64,000 nucleotides of DNA from an uncultured Lachnospiraceae bacterium (GTDB taxonomy: Bacteria; Bacillota; Clostridia; Lachnospirales; Lachnospiraceae): contig CAJUHY010000004.1 in NCBI GenBank assembly GCA_910585895.1, positions 43,757 through 107,756 of the forward strand. Reading direction: 5' to 3'. A program made the position numbers and the translations under genes. Positions within the stretch are counted from its first letter, which is position 1, and the number at the start of each line of letters is the position of its first letter. The notes under the pieces are model-generated. The model did not search any database. It saw only the letters and a list, made by a program, of their open reading frames with translations, and had not been told where the DNA came from. Positions 28,098 to 36,491 of this stretch are shown piece after piece.

Positions 28098-28907
28098 ATG
28101 TACCGAATGGCAATGGAAAAATTGTACGAATGGAAAGACGGCAAACACCGCAAACCGCTGATAATTGAAGGAGCAAGGCAGGTAGGAAAGACCTGGCTGA
28201 TGGAGGAATTTGGCCGAAAAGCTTATGTAGATACCATGTATATTAATTTTGACGCTAATTCTCGCATGGCAGAGCTGTTTGATTCTGATTTAAATACGGA
28301 CCGCCTGATTATGGGGATGGAACTGTATGCCGGCAGAAAGATTGACCCGGGCAAAACGCTTCTGATATTTGATGAGGTGCAGGAGGCGCCAAGGGCAAAG
28401 GAATATGAAGCGGCGATTATGTGGCTTTGCGATTGCGGGCTGGTCCATAAGGTCAGTCGCGTGAATGCGGGGGAAATGCCGCTGAAAGCTTATGAGGATT
28501 TGAAAGCTTTTAAGCTGTTTATGGTTGATGTAGGACTGCTCGGCTGCATGACCGGTCTAAGTCAGCGCATATTGCTGGATGGCAATGATTTATTCGTTGA
28601 ATTCAAAGGCGCGCTGACGGAACAATATGTGTGCCAGCAGCTTAAGAGTATAGAAGATATGGGTGTTTACTACTATACCAATGACCGTGGTTCCTGTGAA
28701 GTGGATTTTATCGTTGATACCGGCGAGAGGATAGTACCCTTGGAAGTTAAGGCGGAGGTCAATCTGAAAGCAAAAAGCCTAAAGACTTATCGGGAGAAAT
28801 ATAGTCCAGAAATTTCCGTTCGTACTTCGATGGCGGATTACAAAAGAGAGGATGGGCTGGTTAATCTGCCATTGTATGCAGTGGGAGAAATTTGTGAATT
28901 ATTGTAG
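28098..28907 (+). CDS. DUF4143-type ATP-binding protein with in-frame internal deletion
   Basis: A 269-residue protein, while this family usually runs to 400-450 residues. The start (GGAGG seven bases upstream of ATG 28098) leads to Walker A GARQVGKTW and Walker B TLLIFDEVQEAPRA. The sequence then jumps straight to KEYEAAIMWLCDCGLVHKV, which in full-length relatives I recall lies about 130-150 residues further on. The C-terminal DUF4143 region with a PD-(D/E)XK-like DRGSCEVDFI...PLEVKAE is present. The missing part normally completes the ATPase domain. The frame is intact, so a product may be made, but ATPase function is probably lost. Confidence 0.75.
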   Translation: MYRMAMEKLYEWKDGKHRKPLIIEGARQVGKTWLMEEFGRKAYVDTMYINFDANSRMAELFDSDLNTDRLIMGMELYAGRKIDPGKTLLIFDEVQEAPRAKEYEAAIMWLCDCGLVHKVSRVNAGEMPLKAYEDLKAFKLFMVDVGLLGCMTGLSQRILLDGNDLFVEFKGALTEQYVCQQLKSIEDMGVYYYTNDRGSCEVDFIVDTGERIVPLEVKAEVNLKAKSLKTYREKYSPEISVRTSMADYKREDGLVNLPLYAVGEICELL

Positions 28908-28950
28908 AAGAATAGTTATGAAAATACCGTAAATTCATTAAAATGTAATA

Positions 28951-28998
28951 AGCCAAGAGCAAATCTGTTGCCGTCAAACAGGTTTGCTCTTGGCTTTT
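28951..28998 (+). terminator. Rho-independent terminator
   Basis: A 17-base-pair stem, AGCCAAGAGCAAATCTG (28951-28967) against CAGGTTTGCTCTTGGCT (28979-28995) with one G-U pair, encloses an 11-base loop and is followed by a short T run. It closes transcription after the ATPase gene pair and separates it from the next glycan operon. Confidence 0.88.
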
Positions 28999-29069
28999 AT
29001 AGGATTTAATGCTCTTATTATGCGGAGGTTATTCCTTTTTCTTAAGTTGAAATGGGCGATATGCTCTTA

Positions 29070-29098
29070 TTGACAGTCCCAACATTATCCGTTATACT
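29070..29098 (+). promoter_or_regulatory. Near-consensus sigma-A promoter
   Basis: A perfect -35 TTGACA (29070-29075) and TATACT (29093-29098) are spaced by 17 bases. It lies after the terminator and about 75 bases before the start of the next membrane-protein gene, and is one of the strongest promoters visible in the window. Confidence 0.82.
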
Positions 29099-29173
29099 TT
29101 TCTATAAATATTTAAAAATTATAAGGATAAATCTAACTTATAATATGTCATGAACTATGTAAGGAATAAATTT

Positions 29174-30808
29174 ATGAAAAATTTTTTGAGAAAGATATTC
29201 AGTATATGCAGTGCTTATGAAATCATTCTTGCCGCCCTTTTTAGTTTTTGTATAATATTTGGAAGAAACTATCGGATTCATGGTTCCTATGGGATAGCAG
29301 GGGGAAAAACATCAGAGAGTGTATTTCTATTTTTTATGCTCCTGTTTTTAGGTGTAATAGGCATAAAGTTGACAGATTTTTTCTTGATAAAGCTATTTCA
29401 GAGTGGAAGTTATGGAACATTGAAGAATTTATTTTGCAGGATGGACGCAAATGCAGTATTCCGAATGTTAGTTGTTGTGTTTCTGCTTCTCTGGCTTCCC
29501 TATTTTATTATCCAATTTCCAGGTTCTTCATGGTATGATACAGGTTCTGAGATTAATCAATGCTGGGGAGTGCACCCTTTTAATGGAATGCATCCGTTAT
29601 TCCAAACGCTTTTTACAGGAGCATGTATCAGGCTGGGGCTTATTTTTGGGAGCGCCAATTTAGGCGTTGCCCTGTATATTCTGATACAGCTGGTGCTGGC
29701 AACCTTTGTCTTGGCATATGGGATAAGATCTTTGTATGAAATCTGCAGGTCGTCTGTCCTTGTCATAGGCGCTGTTGTTTTCTGGGGGATTAATCCGGTC
29801 ATCCCATTATATCTGACTGCTATGGGGAAAGATGCAAACTGGAGTGTGGCGATTTTCTTGCTTTTGACCTGCCTCGTCAAAGTATCTGTAAATTCCAAGG
29901 CTCTTGTAACGGACAAAGCGGTTCAGATATTCTATACGCTATCATTGATATTTGTCTGCCTGCTGCGGAATGCAGGAATTGCAGTATCTGTTATTTTTTC
30001 TGTCTGCGTGATTTATGCATCAAAAGAGAGAGCGAGAAGGAAAGCTGTGCTGCTGACTGGTATCGCGTTTATTTTTGTTGCGGCTTTCCAAATAACAGCA
30101 TCTCTGGCTTTAAATGTTGACCGCAGCAGAAATGAGCAGGAAAACCTTTCTACCCCACTTCTTCAAATTGCCCGCCTTGTGAATCAGTACCCGGAAGAAG
30201 TAACTCAGGAGGAAAAAGAGGCGATTGATCGAATAGTGAGCTATGAAGCAATGGTAAATGCTTATCATCCCGATATTTCAGACAGTATTAAGAGCACATA
30301 TCGTTCGGATGCCTCTTCGGAAGATAAAGAGAGGTTCTGGAATTTGTATTATCAGTATCTCAGAAAGCATCCGCTTGTATTTCTGGATGCAATTGGTGCA
30401 AAGTCTGTTGGATATTTTGATCCGCTTACCGAAAGCAAGGTAAAGCCGGTTTTTGTTTTAGGCCTGCAGACTATTTCTGGGAACATTGATGTATCTACAG
30501 GTATTTCCCTGTACAATTATTTTAATTTAGAACCTATGGCAAGTTTTATGGAAGCGATTCAAAAAACTCCAATTCTGAAATTTGTGACGCGATGCGGATT
30601 TTGGATGTGGATATTCTTATTTGCGCTTGCGGAGAGCATGAAACATAAGAAAGGAAGGCTTACATTCCTGCCGGCAGTAATCTTTGCGGCGGGACTGACA
30701 GCTACTCCCGTCAATGCGTATTTTAGGTATAGCTTGCCATTGGTATTCGTCGCGCCGCTCTATATAGCAATCTTATATACTTTTAAGACAAGGCAAGAAA
30801 CAGAATAA
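29174..30808 (+). CDS. Polytopic membrane protein resembling the DUF6020 family
   Basis: About 544 residues with roughly twelve hydrophobic helices, a large loop after the first half (about 320-420), and an extracytoplasmic SSWYDTGSEINQCW segment whose acidic residues recall GT-C catalytic loops. The ATG at 29174 is preferred over one at 29150 because AAGGA lies eight bases before it. I associate the sequence with a clostridial membrane family found in glycan loci (DUF6020-like, from memory). A role transferring sugars from polyprenyl phosphate is inference. Confidence 0.6.
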   Translation: MKNFLRKIFSICSAYEIILAALFSFCIIFGRNYRIHGSYGIAGGKTSESVFLFFMLLFLGVIGIKLTDFFLIKLFQSGSYGTLKNLFCRMDANAVFRMLVVVFLLLWLPYFIIQFPGSSWYDTGSEINQCWGVHPFNGMHPLFQTLFTGACIRLGLIFGSANLGVALYILIQLVLATFVLAYGIRSLYEICRSSVLVIGAVVFWGINPVIPLYLTAMGKDANWSVAIFLLLTCLVKVSVNSKALVTDKAVQIFYTLSLIFVCLLRNAGIAVSVIFSVCVIYASKERARRKAVLLTGIAFIFVAAFQITASLALNVDRSRNEQENLSTPLLQIARLVNQYPEEVTQEEKEAIDRIVSYEAMVNAYHPDISDSIKSTYRSDASSEDKERFWNLYYQYLRKHPLVFLDAIGAKSVGYFDPLTESKVKPVFVLGLQTISGNIDVSTGISLYNYFNLEPMASFMEAIQKTPILKFVTRCGFWMWIFLFALAESMKHKKGRLTFLPAVIFAAGLTATPVNAYFRYSLPLVFVAPLYIAILYTFKTRQETE

Positions 30809-30853
30809 GAATTATGAGTTAACCATTCCAGAAGGCTCAATTATAAAATGTGC

Positions 30854-30882
30854 TTATCATTTTGGTCTATATGTGTTATACT
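30854..30882 (+). promoter_or_regulatory. Candidate extended -10 promoter
   Basis: TTATCA (30854-30859) and TATACT (30877-30882) are 17 bases apart, with TG one base before the -10 (TGTTATACT). It lies in the 152-base gap ahead of the next membrane-protein gene and could start the amino-sugar operon. Confidence 0.6.
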
Positions 30883-30920
30883 TATATCTATGGCAGTGTA
30901 GTTTTTAATGGTTTTTAGTA

Positions 30921-30963
30921 GAAAGGAGATATATGATGTATTCCATCATATGACAAAAAAATG
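30921..30963 (+). promoter_or_regulatory. Hairpin and six-codon leader between the ribosome site and the gene start
   Basis: A strong ribosome site (GAAAGGAGAT, 30921-30930) is followed by ATG ATG TAT TCC ATC ATA TGA (30933-30953), a six-codon reading frame. The same bases form an 8-bp perfect hairpin, ATATGATG (30931-30938) with CATCATAT (30944-30951). The main gene's ATG (30961) lies seven bases after the leader stop and has no ribosome site of its own. Reinitiation, hairpin-bridged initiation, or an ATT start at 30940 in the main frame are the options. Confidence 0.5.
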
Positions 30964-32412
30964 TACGATAATAAAAAGAAAGCAATAAAATGGGGACTGC
31001 TTTTTGTGGCGTATGCAATATTTTTTCTTCCATATTTTCACAGCATTCTTTATTCTGTTCCTACGGCAGATGATTTCAGTATGATTGTAAATGGCAAAGC
31101 TCATAGTGGAATTGTTGATGACTTTGTTCTCTCAATAAATGTGGCAAATGCGCGGTATATGACATGGGGAGGTGGATGGCTTAGTTTCTTTTTGCAAGTG
31201 TTTTTGAATCCAATACTTCAATTTGGGTATTCTGGATTGCGCTATGGCATAAGTTTGGTGTTTAATATAGGAATTTCGCTTTTTGGAGTAGGATTTGCAT
31301 TTAATCTGATATACAAACATTTATGTAAAGTAGAAGATAAGTTTTGGCGCATGGCGTTGATTCTTTTGTCCATGGGAGCGATTTTATTGTCAGATGTCTA
31401 TGCAGAAATATTTAATTGGTTTACGGGTTCCACTTATTTATGGTGGTTTGCGCTAGAACTGTTGGCAATCGCATTGACGGCAGTATATTTTAAAGAGTAC
31501 AACAAGAAAATTGTGATTGTGTTGACTATTGTAGGAGGGATAGGGTGTATTGGACCACAATATTGCGTTCCAATAGGATTAACATACCTGCTTTTTTATG
31601 CCAATGATTGTTTGAAAAATAGAAAGATTAATTTAAAGCATTTGTGGCCCTTACTCGTGTTCGTATGCTGTGGTCTGTCAAGTGTGCTGGCTCCGGGAAA
31701 TTCAGCCAGAAATGAGATGTTAGGGAAGAATGGGTTAGAATATAAGGATGCAATATTTTATGCTTGCATTGATTTAAAAATGATTTTAAAGGTTATAATT
31801 AAAAATCCATATGTAATGTTGCTAGTGGCAGCGTTTTTCATATTGGGTGTACTGTACAATCAGAAGAAGAAACATGAAATGAAAAGTCCCATTATTTATT
31901 TTTTTATCGGTATATTTATAATGGTGGGAAAAATCTATCCTGTTGCATTAGGATATGGGTATTATGGAACACCCAACAGGGTGATTTTTATGCTTGGAGC
32001 TTTCATACTTGCTTATTATTCAGTTTTATTGTTTTGGTTCGGGGAATATATTGCATATAAGTATAAACTGAACATGAAAAGTAAAGATATAATGTTGCTG
32101 TTATGTATGGTCGGAGTATATGGGTACTCTGCAATTATCATGACAGGTAATGCTACTAATTCTGTATGGTGGATGCACGTATCTCAAGGTAAAGAGGTTG
32201 AAAGGGAGCATGATTTCTATATTGGTATTTTGTCAAATATAGAAAACTCTGAATCAGATGTTATTGAGATTCGTAAACCTATATATCAATATACAGGATT
32301 AATAAAACCGTTATATTTTGAAGATGATGAATCTTATTGGATTAATGTTTCAATAGCGCGTTATTTTGATAAAGAGAGTGTTCGGTGGATTGAAGAAAAA
32401 AAGAAAAAGTAA
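30961..32412 (+). CDS. Polytopic membrane protein, DUF6056/GT-C-like
   Basis: A 483-residue protein with about eleven membrane helices. The first extracytoplasmic loop begins SVPTADDFSMI; paired acidic residues there are typical of GT-C glycosyltransferases and of the DUF6056-type family I associate with it. The gene is AT-rich compared with the first 26 kb. It lies just before the amino-sugar operon and may be the enzyme that transfers the flipped sugar to the polymer. Translation start is unusual, with a leader hairpin between ribosome site and ATG. Confidence 0.62.
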   Translation: MYDNKKKAIKWGLLFVAYAIFFLPYFHSILYSVPTADDFSMIVNGKAHSGIVDDFVLSINVANARYMTWGGGWLSFFLQVFLNPILQFGYSGLRYGISLVFNIGISLFGVGFAFNLIYKHLCKVEDKFWRMALILLSMGAILLSDVYAEIFNWFTGSTYLWWFALELLAIALTAVYFKEYNKKIVIVLTIVGGIGCIGPQYCVPIGLTYLLFYANDCLKNRKINLKHLWPLLVFVCCGLSSVLAPGNSARNEMLGKNGLEYKDAIFYACIDLKMILKVIIKNPYVMLLVAAFFILGVLYNQKKKHEMKSPIIYFFIGIFIMVGKIYPVALGYGYYGTPNRVIFMLGAFILAYYSVLLFWFGEYIAYKYKLNMKSKDIMLLLCMVGVYGYSAIIMTGNATNSVWWMHVSQGKEVEREHDFYIGILSNIENSESDVIEIRKPIYQYTGLIKPLYFEDDESYWINVSIARYFDKESVRWIEEKKKK

Positions 32413-32465
32413 TGTAAAAATATTAGAAAGAAATAGTAGTTTGAAGCGAGAAAGGGCAAGAATAT

Positions 32466-33599
32466 ATGATTAATTTTAACATTCCTCCTCGCGTGGGGAA
32501 AGAATTACAATTTATAGAGCAAGCAATTGCGATACACAAGATTTGCGGAGATGGAGATTTTACAAAAAGGTGTTCGCAATGGATAGAGGAAACGACCGGC
32601 ACATCTAAAGCTCTTTTAACAACTTCTTGCACCCATGCTACAGAGATGGCGGCAATTCTTTCCGAAGTTGGATTTGGAGATGAAATTATTATGCCGTCAT
32701 ATACATTTGTATCAACGGCAGATGCGTTTGTGTTGCGCGGCGCAACGCCTGTATTTGTTGATATACGTCCAGATACTATGAACATAGACGAGAAATTAAT
32801 AGAGGCTGCCATTACAGATAAGACGAAAGCAATCGTACCAGTTCATTATGCAGGTGTTTCCTGTGAAATGGATGTTATTATGGATATAGCGAAACGCCAC
32901 AATTTGATTGTGGTTGAAGATGCCGCCCAAGGCGTTATGAGTACCTATAAGGGAAAAGCATTGGGCACTATAGGTGATTATGGATGCTATAGTTTTCATG
33001 AAACGAAAAATTATTCTATGGGAGAAGGCGGGGCATTGCTTATTAAGGATGCCGATAAAATCGAAAATGCTGAGATTATTCGGGAGAAAGGAACGAATCG
33101 CAGCAAATTCTTTAGAGGGCAGGTAGACAAATACACCTGGGTGGATGCAGGTTCCTCCTATCTGCCCAGTGAACTGAATGCTGCTTATTTATGGGCGCAA
33201 CTAGAAGTAGCGGAGGAAATAAATGAGGACAGGCTAGCATTATGGGAACGCTATTATAAGGCGTTCCAGCCTTTGGAAGCGGCTGGCAGGATACAACTGC
33301 CTGTAATACCGGAAGGCTGCGTTCATAATGGACATATGTTTTTTATAAAGGCGAAAGATTTTGAGGAACGTAGCCGCTTGATTGAGTATATGAAAGAAAA
33401 TGGTGTTGGATGTGTATTCCATTATATTCCGTTACATTCGGCGCCGGCAGGTAAACGTTTTGGTCGTTTTCATGGAGAGGATGTATATACGACAAAGGAA
33501 AGTGAGAGATTATTGCGTCTGCCGTTGTATTACAAACTTACAAAAGATAATCAGGATACAGTAATTGAAAAATTGTTGGAGTTTTATGGAGCGGAATAA
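32466..33599 (+). CDS. rffA: dTDP-4-amino-4,6-dideoxygalactose transaminase
   Basis: A 377-residue PLP enzyme of the DegT/DnrJ/EryC1/StrS family, very close throughout to E. coli RffA/WecE. Shared stretches include ICGDGDFTKRC, GDEIIMPSYTFVSTADAFVL, VEDAAQGVMSTYKG and REKGTNRSKFFRGQVDKYTW. The PLP lysine is K181 in FHETKNY, the same number as in E. coli. It converts dTDP-4-keto-6-deoxyglucose to dTDP-4-amino-4,6-dideoxygalactose (Fuc4N). No rmlA/rmlB genes are in the window, so the substrate must come from elsewhere in the genome. It opens a run of sugar-modification genes. Confidence 0.94.
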   Translation: MINFNIPPRVGKELQFIEQAIAIHKICGDGDFTKRCSQWIEETTGTSKALLTTSCTHATEMAAILSEVGFGDEIIMPSYTFVSTADAFVLRGATPVFVDIRPDTMNIDEKLIEAAITDKTKAIVPVHYAGVSCEMDVIMDIAKRHNLIVVEDAAQGVMSTYKGKALGTIGDYGCYSFHETKNYSMGEGGALLIKDADKIENAEIIREKGTNRSKFFRGQVDKYTWVDAGSSYLPSELNAAYLWAQLEVAEEINEDRLALWERYYKAFQPLEAAGRIQLPVIPEGCVHNGHMFFIKAKDFEERSRLIEYMKENGVGCVFHYIPLHSAPAGKRFGRFHGEDVYTTKESERLLRLPLYYKLTKDNQDTVIEKLLEFYGAE

Positions 33600-33602
33600 C
33601 AA

Positions 33603-34718
33603 ATGTGTAAGAAAAAATTAGTAGTGATAGGGGCTAACGATTTTCAGAACCAATTAATCGTAAAAGCTAAGGAAAGAGGTTTTGAGACGCATGTTTTTGC
33701 ATGGCAGTGCGAGGATGTCGGTGAGAGGACGGCGGACTATTTTTATCCGATAAGCATTACTGAAAAAGAGCAGATTCTGGAAAAATGTAGAGAGATTAAA
33801 CCGAATGGGATTATTTCAATCGCATCCGATTTAGCATCGGTCACAGTGAACTATGTGTCAGAGAAGCTGAATCTTGTTGGAAATGGTATAAAGAGTTCTT
33901 TGATGTCTACGAACAAGTATCTTATGCGCAAGGCATTTGATCGGAATGGAGATCCTTCGCCGAAAAATTATCGTTCTGATGAGATTGCGGATGAAGTGAT
34001 AGAGAAATTGAATTTTCCGTTAATCGTAAAACCAGTGGATCGCTCTGGAAGCCGAGGGATTACGCGGATTGAGAATAAAGAAGAGTTTTCTGCAGCAGTT
34101 AAGTTTGCGGAAGAGTTATCTTTTGATAAAAAAGCAATGATAGAAGAATTTGTTGAAGGAGAGGAATTCAGTGTTGAATATATTTCTTATAAAGGAAAAC
34201 ATTCTTTTTTGGCTTTGACCCAAAAGTATACTACTGGTGCACCGCATTTTATCGAGACCGGTCATGTTGAGCCGGCATTTGTATCACATCAAACATTAGA
34301 GAGAGTGCAAAAAGTGGTAGAACATGCTCTGGATACCTTATTAATTAAGAATGGCGCTTCCCATTCTGAAATAAAGATTGCTGCAGACGGAACCATTAAA
34401 ATTATTGAAATAGGCGGACGTATGGGTGGAGACTGTATTGGCTCTGACCTGGTGCAGATTTCAACGGGATATGACTTTGTCAATATGGTTATAGACGTTG
34501 CATGTGGGATGGAACCTTCTTTTGAGAGAGTATGCATTCCCCAGCGGGCTGAGGTACGGTTTATTTTTGGGGAAGAAGACCTGAAAGAAATGGAAAAAAT
34601 CAGGGCAGAACGACCGGAATGTATTTACAGGATTAGTGAGATTGAGCCAATGGAAAATGGGCGTCAGGTGACTGATAGTTCTGCAAGATATGGTTACTAT
34701 ATTTTACGAGGTGAATGA
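33603..34718 (+). CDS. ATP-grasp family ligase
   Basis: A 371-residue protein with the biotin-carboxylase/PurK-like ATP-grasp layout: an N-terminal Rossmann-like part (KKLVVIGANDFQNQLIVKA), the ATP-grasp lysine in PLIVKPVDRSGSRGI, a MIEEFVEGEEFSVEYIS hinge and metal-binding residues near IKIIEIGGRMGGDCIG. Such enzymes make an acyl-phosphate and join a carboxylate to an amine. Directly after the 4-amino-sugar transaminase, it could N-acylate the amino sugar with an amino or hydroxy acid. Substrate unknown. Confidence 0.82.
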   Translation: MCKKKLVVIGANDFQNQLIVKAKERGFETHVFAWQCEDVGERTADYFYPISITEKEQILEKCREIKPNGIISIASDLASVTVNYVSEKLNLVGNGIKSSLMSTNKYLMRKAFDRNGDPSPKNYRSDEIADEVIEKLNFPLIVKPVDRSGSRGITRIENKEEFSAAVKFAEELSFDKKAMIEEFVEGEEFSVEYISYKGKHSFLALTQKYTTGAPHFIETGHVEPAFVSHQTLERVQKVVEHALDTLLIKNGASHSEIKIAADGTIKIIEIGGRMGGDCIGSDLVQISTGYDFVNMVIDVACGMEPSFERVCIPQRAEVRFIFGEEDLKEMEKIRAERPECIYRISEIEPMENGRQVTDSSARYGYYILRGE

Positions 34719-34719
34719 T

Positions 34720-35463
34720 ATGGGCAGTTTTTCAGGAAAGACTTTTATGATAGCAGGAGCTTCCAGCGGGATAGGGAGGAATGCGGCAGAATTTTTGACG
34801 CAGTCCTTGGGTGCGAATGTTGTTTTAGTGGCAAGAAGAACAAGTATTATCACAGAGTTGGCGAAAACTCTTCCGGGCGATAATTATGCCATCACCTACG
34901 ATTTCCTGGATTTGGAACATGTAGGTGATATTTTTACAGAGTGCGGGCAGCAGAAAATATACCTGGACGGAATTGTATATTCAGCAGGGATTGCGCCATT
35001 GTACGCACTTAAGGATAATGATACGGAATGTACGATAGATACAATGAAAATAAATGCCTTGGCATTTGCTGAAATGGCAAAAGCATCATTACATTCTGCT
35101 TGTATGCATGAACAGGCGTCTATTGTCGCCATTTCATCTATTGTAAGCCTTGCAGTAACTAACAGGCAATCTGCATATGCTGCTAGCAAATCAATGTTAA
35201 ATACGTATGTAAAGTATTTTGCCAAAGAGGCTTTGGGCAGATATCGTGTAAACGCAATTTTGCCGGGAGTGGTCGAAACGGAAATGTATCAGGAACTCAG
35301 AAAGCAAAGTGAAAACTTGGATGAAAGAACAAAGAAAAATCAGCCATTGGGAATTATTCCGCCTGAGAAAGTCAGTAAATTGATTGCATATCTGCTGTCG
35401 GAAGAATCTATGTATTTTACTGGAAGTTTAATTGAGATGGATGGAGGATTTTTGTTAAAATGA
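34720..35463 (+). CDS. Short-chain dehydrogenase/reductase
   Basis: About 247 residues with the SDR cofactor motif GASSGIGR near the start, a central NALAFAEM stretch and the catalytic YAASK. The ATG at 34720, two bases past the previous stop codon, has GAGGTGA just upstream and gives a normal N-terminus; a longer upstream reading is not supported. The C-terminal LLSEESMYFTGSLIEMDGGF is typical of FabG-like members. In this operon it probably reduces a keto group on the sugar or on its acyl substituent. Confidence 0.88.
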   Translation: MGSFSGKTFMIAGASSGIGRNAAEFLTQSLGANVVLVARRTSIITELAKTLPGDNYAITYDFLDLEHVGDIFTECGQQKIYLDGIVYSAGIAPLYALKDNDTECTIDTMKINALAFAEMAKASLHSACMHEQASIVAISSIVSLAVTNRQSAYAASKSMLNTYVKYFAKEALGRYRVNAILPGVVETEMYQELRKQSENLDERTKKNQPLGIIPPEKVSKLIAYLLSEESMYFTGSLIEMDGGFLLK

Positions 35464-36491
35464 GTTTAAACAAAGGAAGAGACAGCCATATTGACAATAT
35501 TAAGATTTTTTTATTGTTTCTGGTAGCATTTGCGCATAATTTGATACCTTTTAGAGAGGAAAATGTCCTTGTTGAAAATTTAATAAAAATCATATATTTG
35601 TTTCATATGCCACTGTTTGCTTTCTGCACGGGATATCTGGTCCGTAAGTCTAAGAGAAATGTCTGGAGTTATATCAAAAAGTTGTTATTGCCGTATTTGA
35701 TATTTCAGCTATGTTATGTATTGTTAGGAACCATAATGATCCATATGGGAGTTATTGATTATAGTACAAATACAATGACACGTTCAATGGTGGAGCCGTC
35801 TAGCCCATTGTATTTTCTTGCGTGTATGATATGTTGGAGGCTTTTTTGTGAAATATTCAATAATATTCAGGCGATAAAAGGCGAAGGGGTGAATCTTCAT
35901 AAAATTATTGTGGGCATATTCTTAATTGTAATTGCAATTCTAATATCTGCTGATCCATATGCAAATACTATGATACTTCCGATTTTTTCACTATTGCCGT
36001 TTTATTACTTGGGTTATGTAGCCGATTGGCACAAGTTGGAAGAATGGGTGAACGGGATACCATGGTGGATAATAGGAATGATGATATTCGTATATATAGG
36101 AATTTGCTGTATCGTTCCCTACGAAACCATTTTATTTCGCATGAATATCTGGACAATAGATGGAATATCAATTATGGCAGCATTTTTAAGTAAAATTTTG
36201 TATTATGTTACCGCATTGGTAGGCAGTGTTATTGTGATGAGGATTCTTACTGGGAAATTTATAAAATATGTGACCAAGAAATCAGAAAACGGAATGATAA
36301 TTTATATTGGCTCGTCTTTCGTTTCACCTTATCTATATATTCTGCTTTATAATAAGATTAATGTACTTGGTTCTCAAATTGCTATTAATTTGCTGGGAAT
36401 AATTATATTTACATTGGTCAGTATCGAAGTATTAAGTTGGAATTGTTGGAAGAAATTGTATGATTTTATTTTTGGAAGGTTTGTATCATGA
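35460..36491 (+). CDS. Acyltransferase-3 family membrane protein
   Basis: A 343-residue integral membrane protein with about ten helices. The start RDSHIDNIKIFLLFLVAFAHNL carries the family's arginine/asparagine and the catalytic-type histidine at the end of helix 1. These enzymes O- or N-acylate sugars of surface glycans, often with acetyl or succinyl groups. It overlaps the genes on both sides by four bases (ATGA), so it is translationally coupled to the sugar-modification enzymes. Confidence 0.85.
   Translation: MSLNKGRDSHIDNIKIFLLFLVAFAHNLIPFREENVLVENLIKIIYLFHMPLFAFCTGYLVRKSKRNVWSYIKKLLLPYLIFQLCYVLLGTIMIHMGVIDYSTNTMTRSMVEPSSPLYFLACMICWRLFCEIFNNIQAIKGEGVNLHKIIVGIFLIVIAILISADPYANTMILPIFSLLPFYYLGYVADWHKLEEWVNGIPWWIIGMMIFVYIGICCIVPYETILFRMNIWTIDGISIMAAFLSKILYYVTALVGSVIVMRILTGKFIKYVTKKSENGMIIYIGSSFVSPYLYILLYNKINVLGSQIAINLLGIIIFTLVSIEVLSWNCWKKLYDFIFGRFVS

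Noticed and set aside
28098..28907. Full-length functional DUF4143 ATPase
   Set aside because: The segment completing the ATPase domain is absent and the product is about 130-150 residues shorter than relatives.
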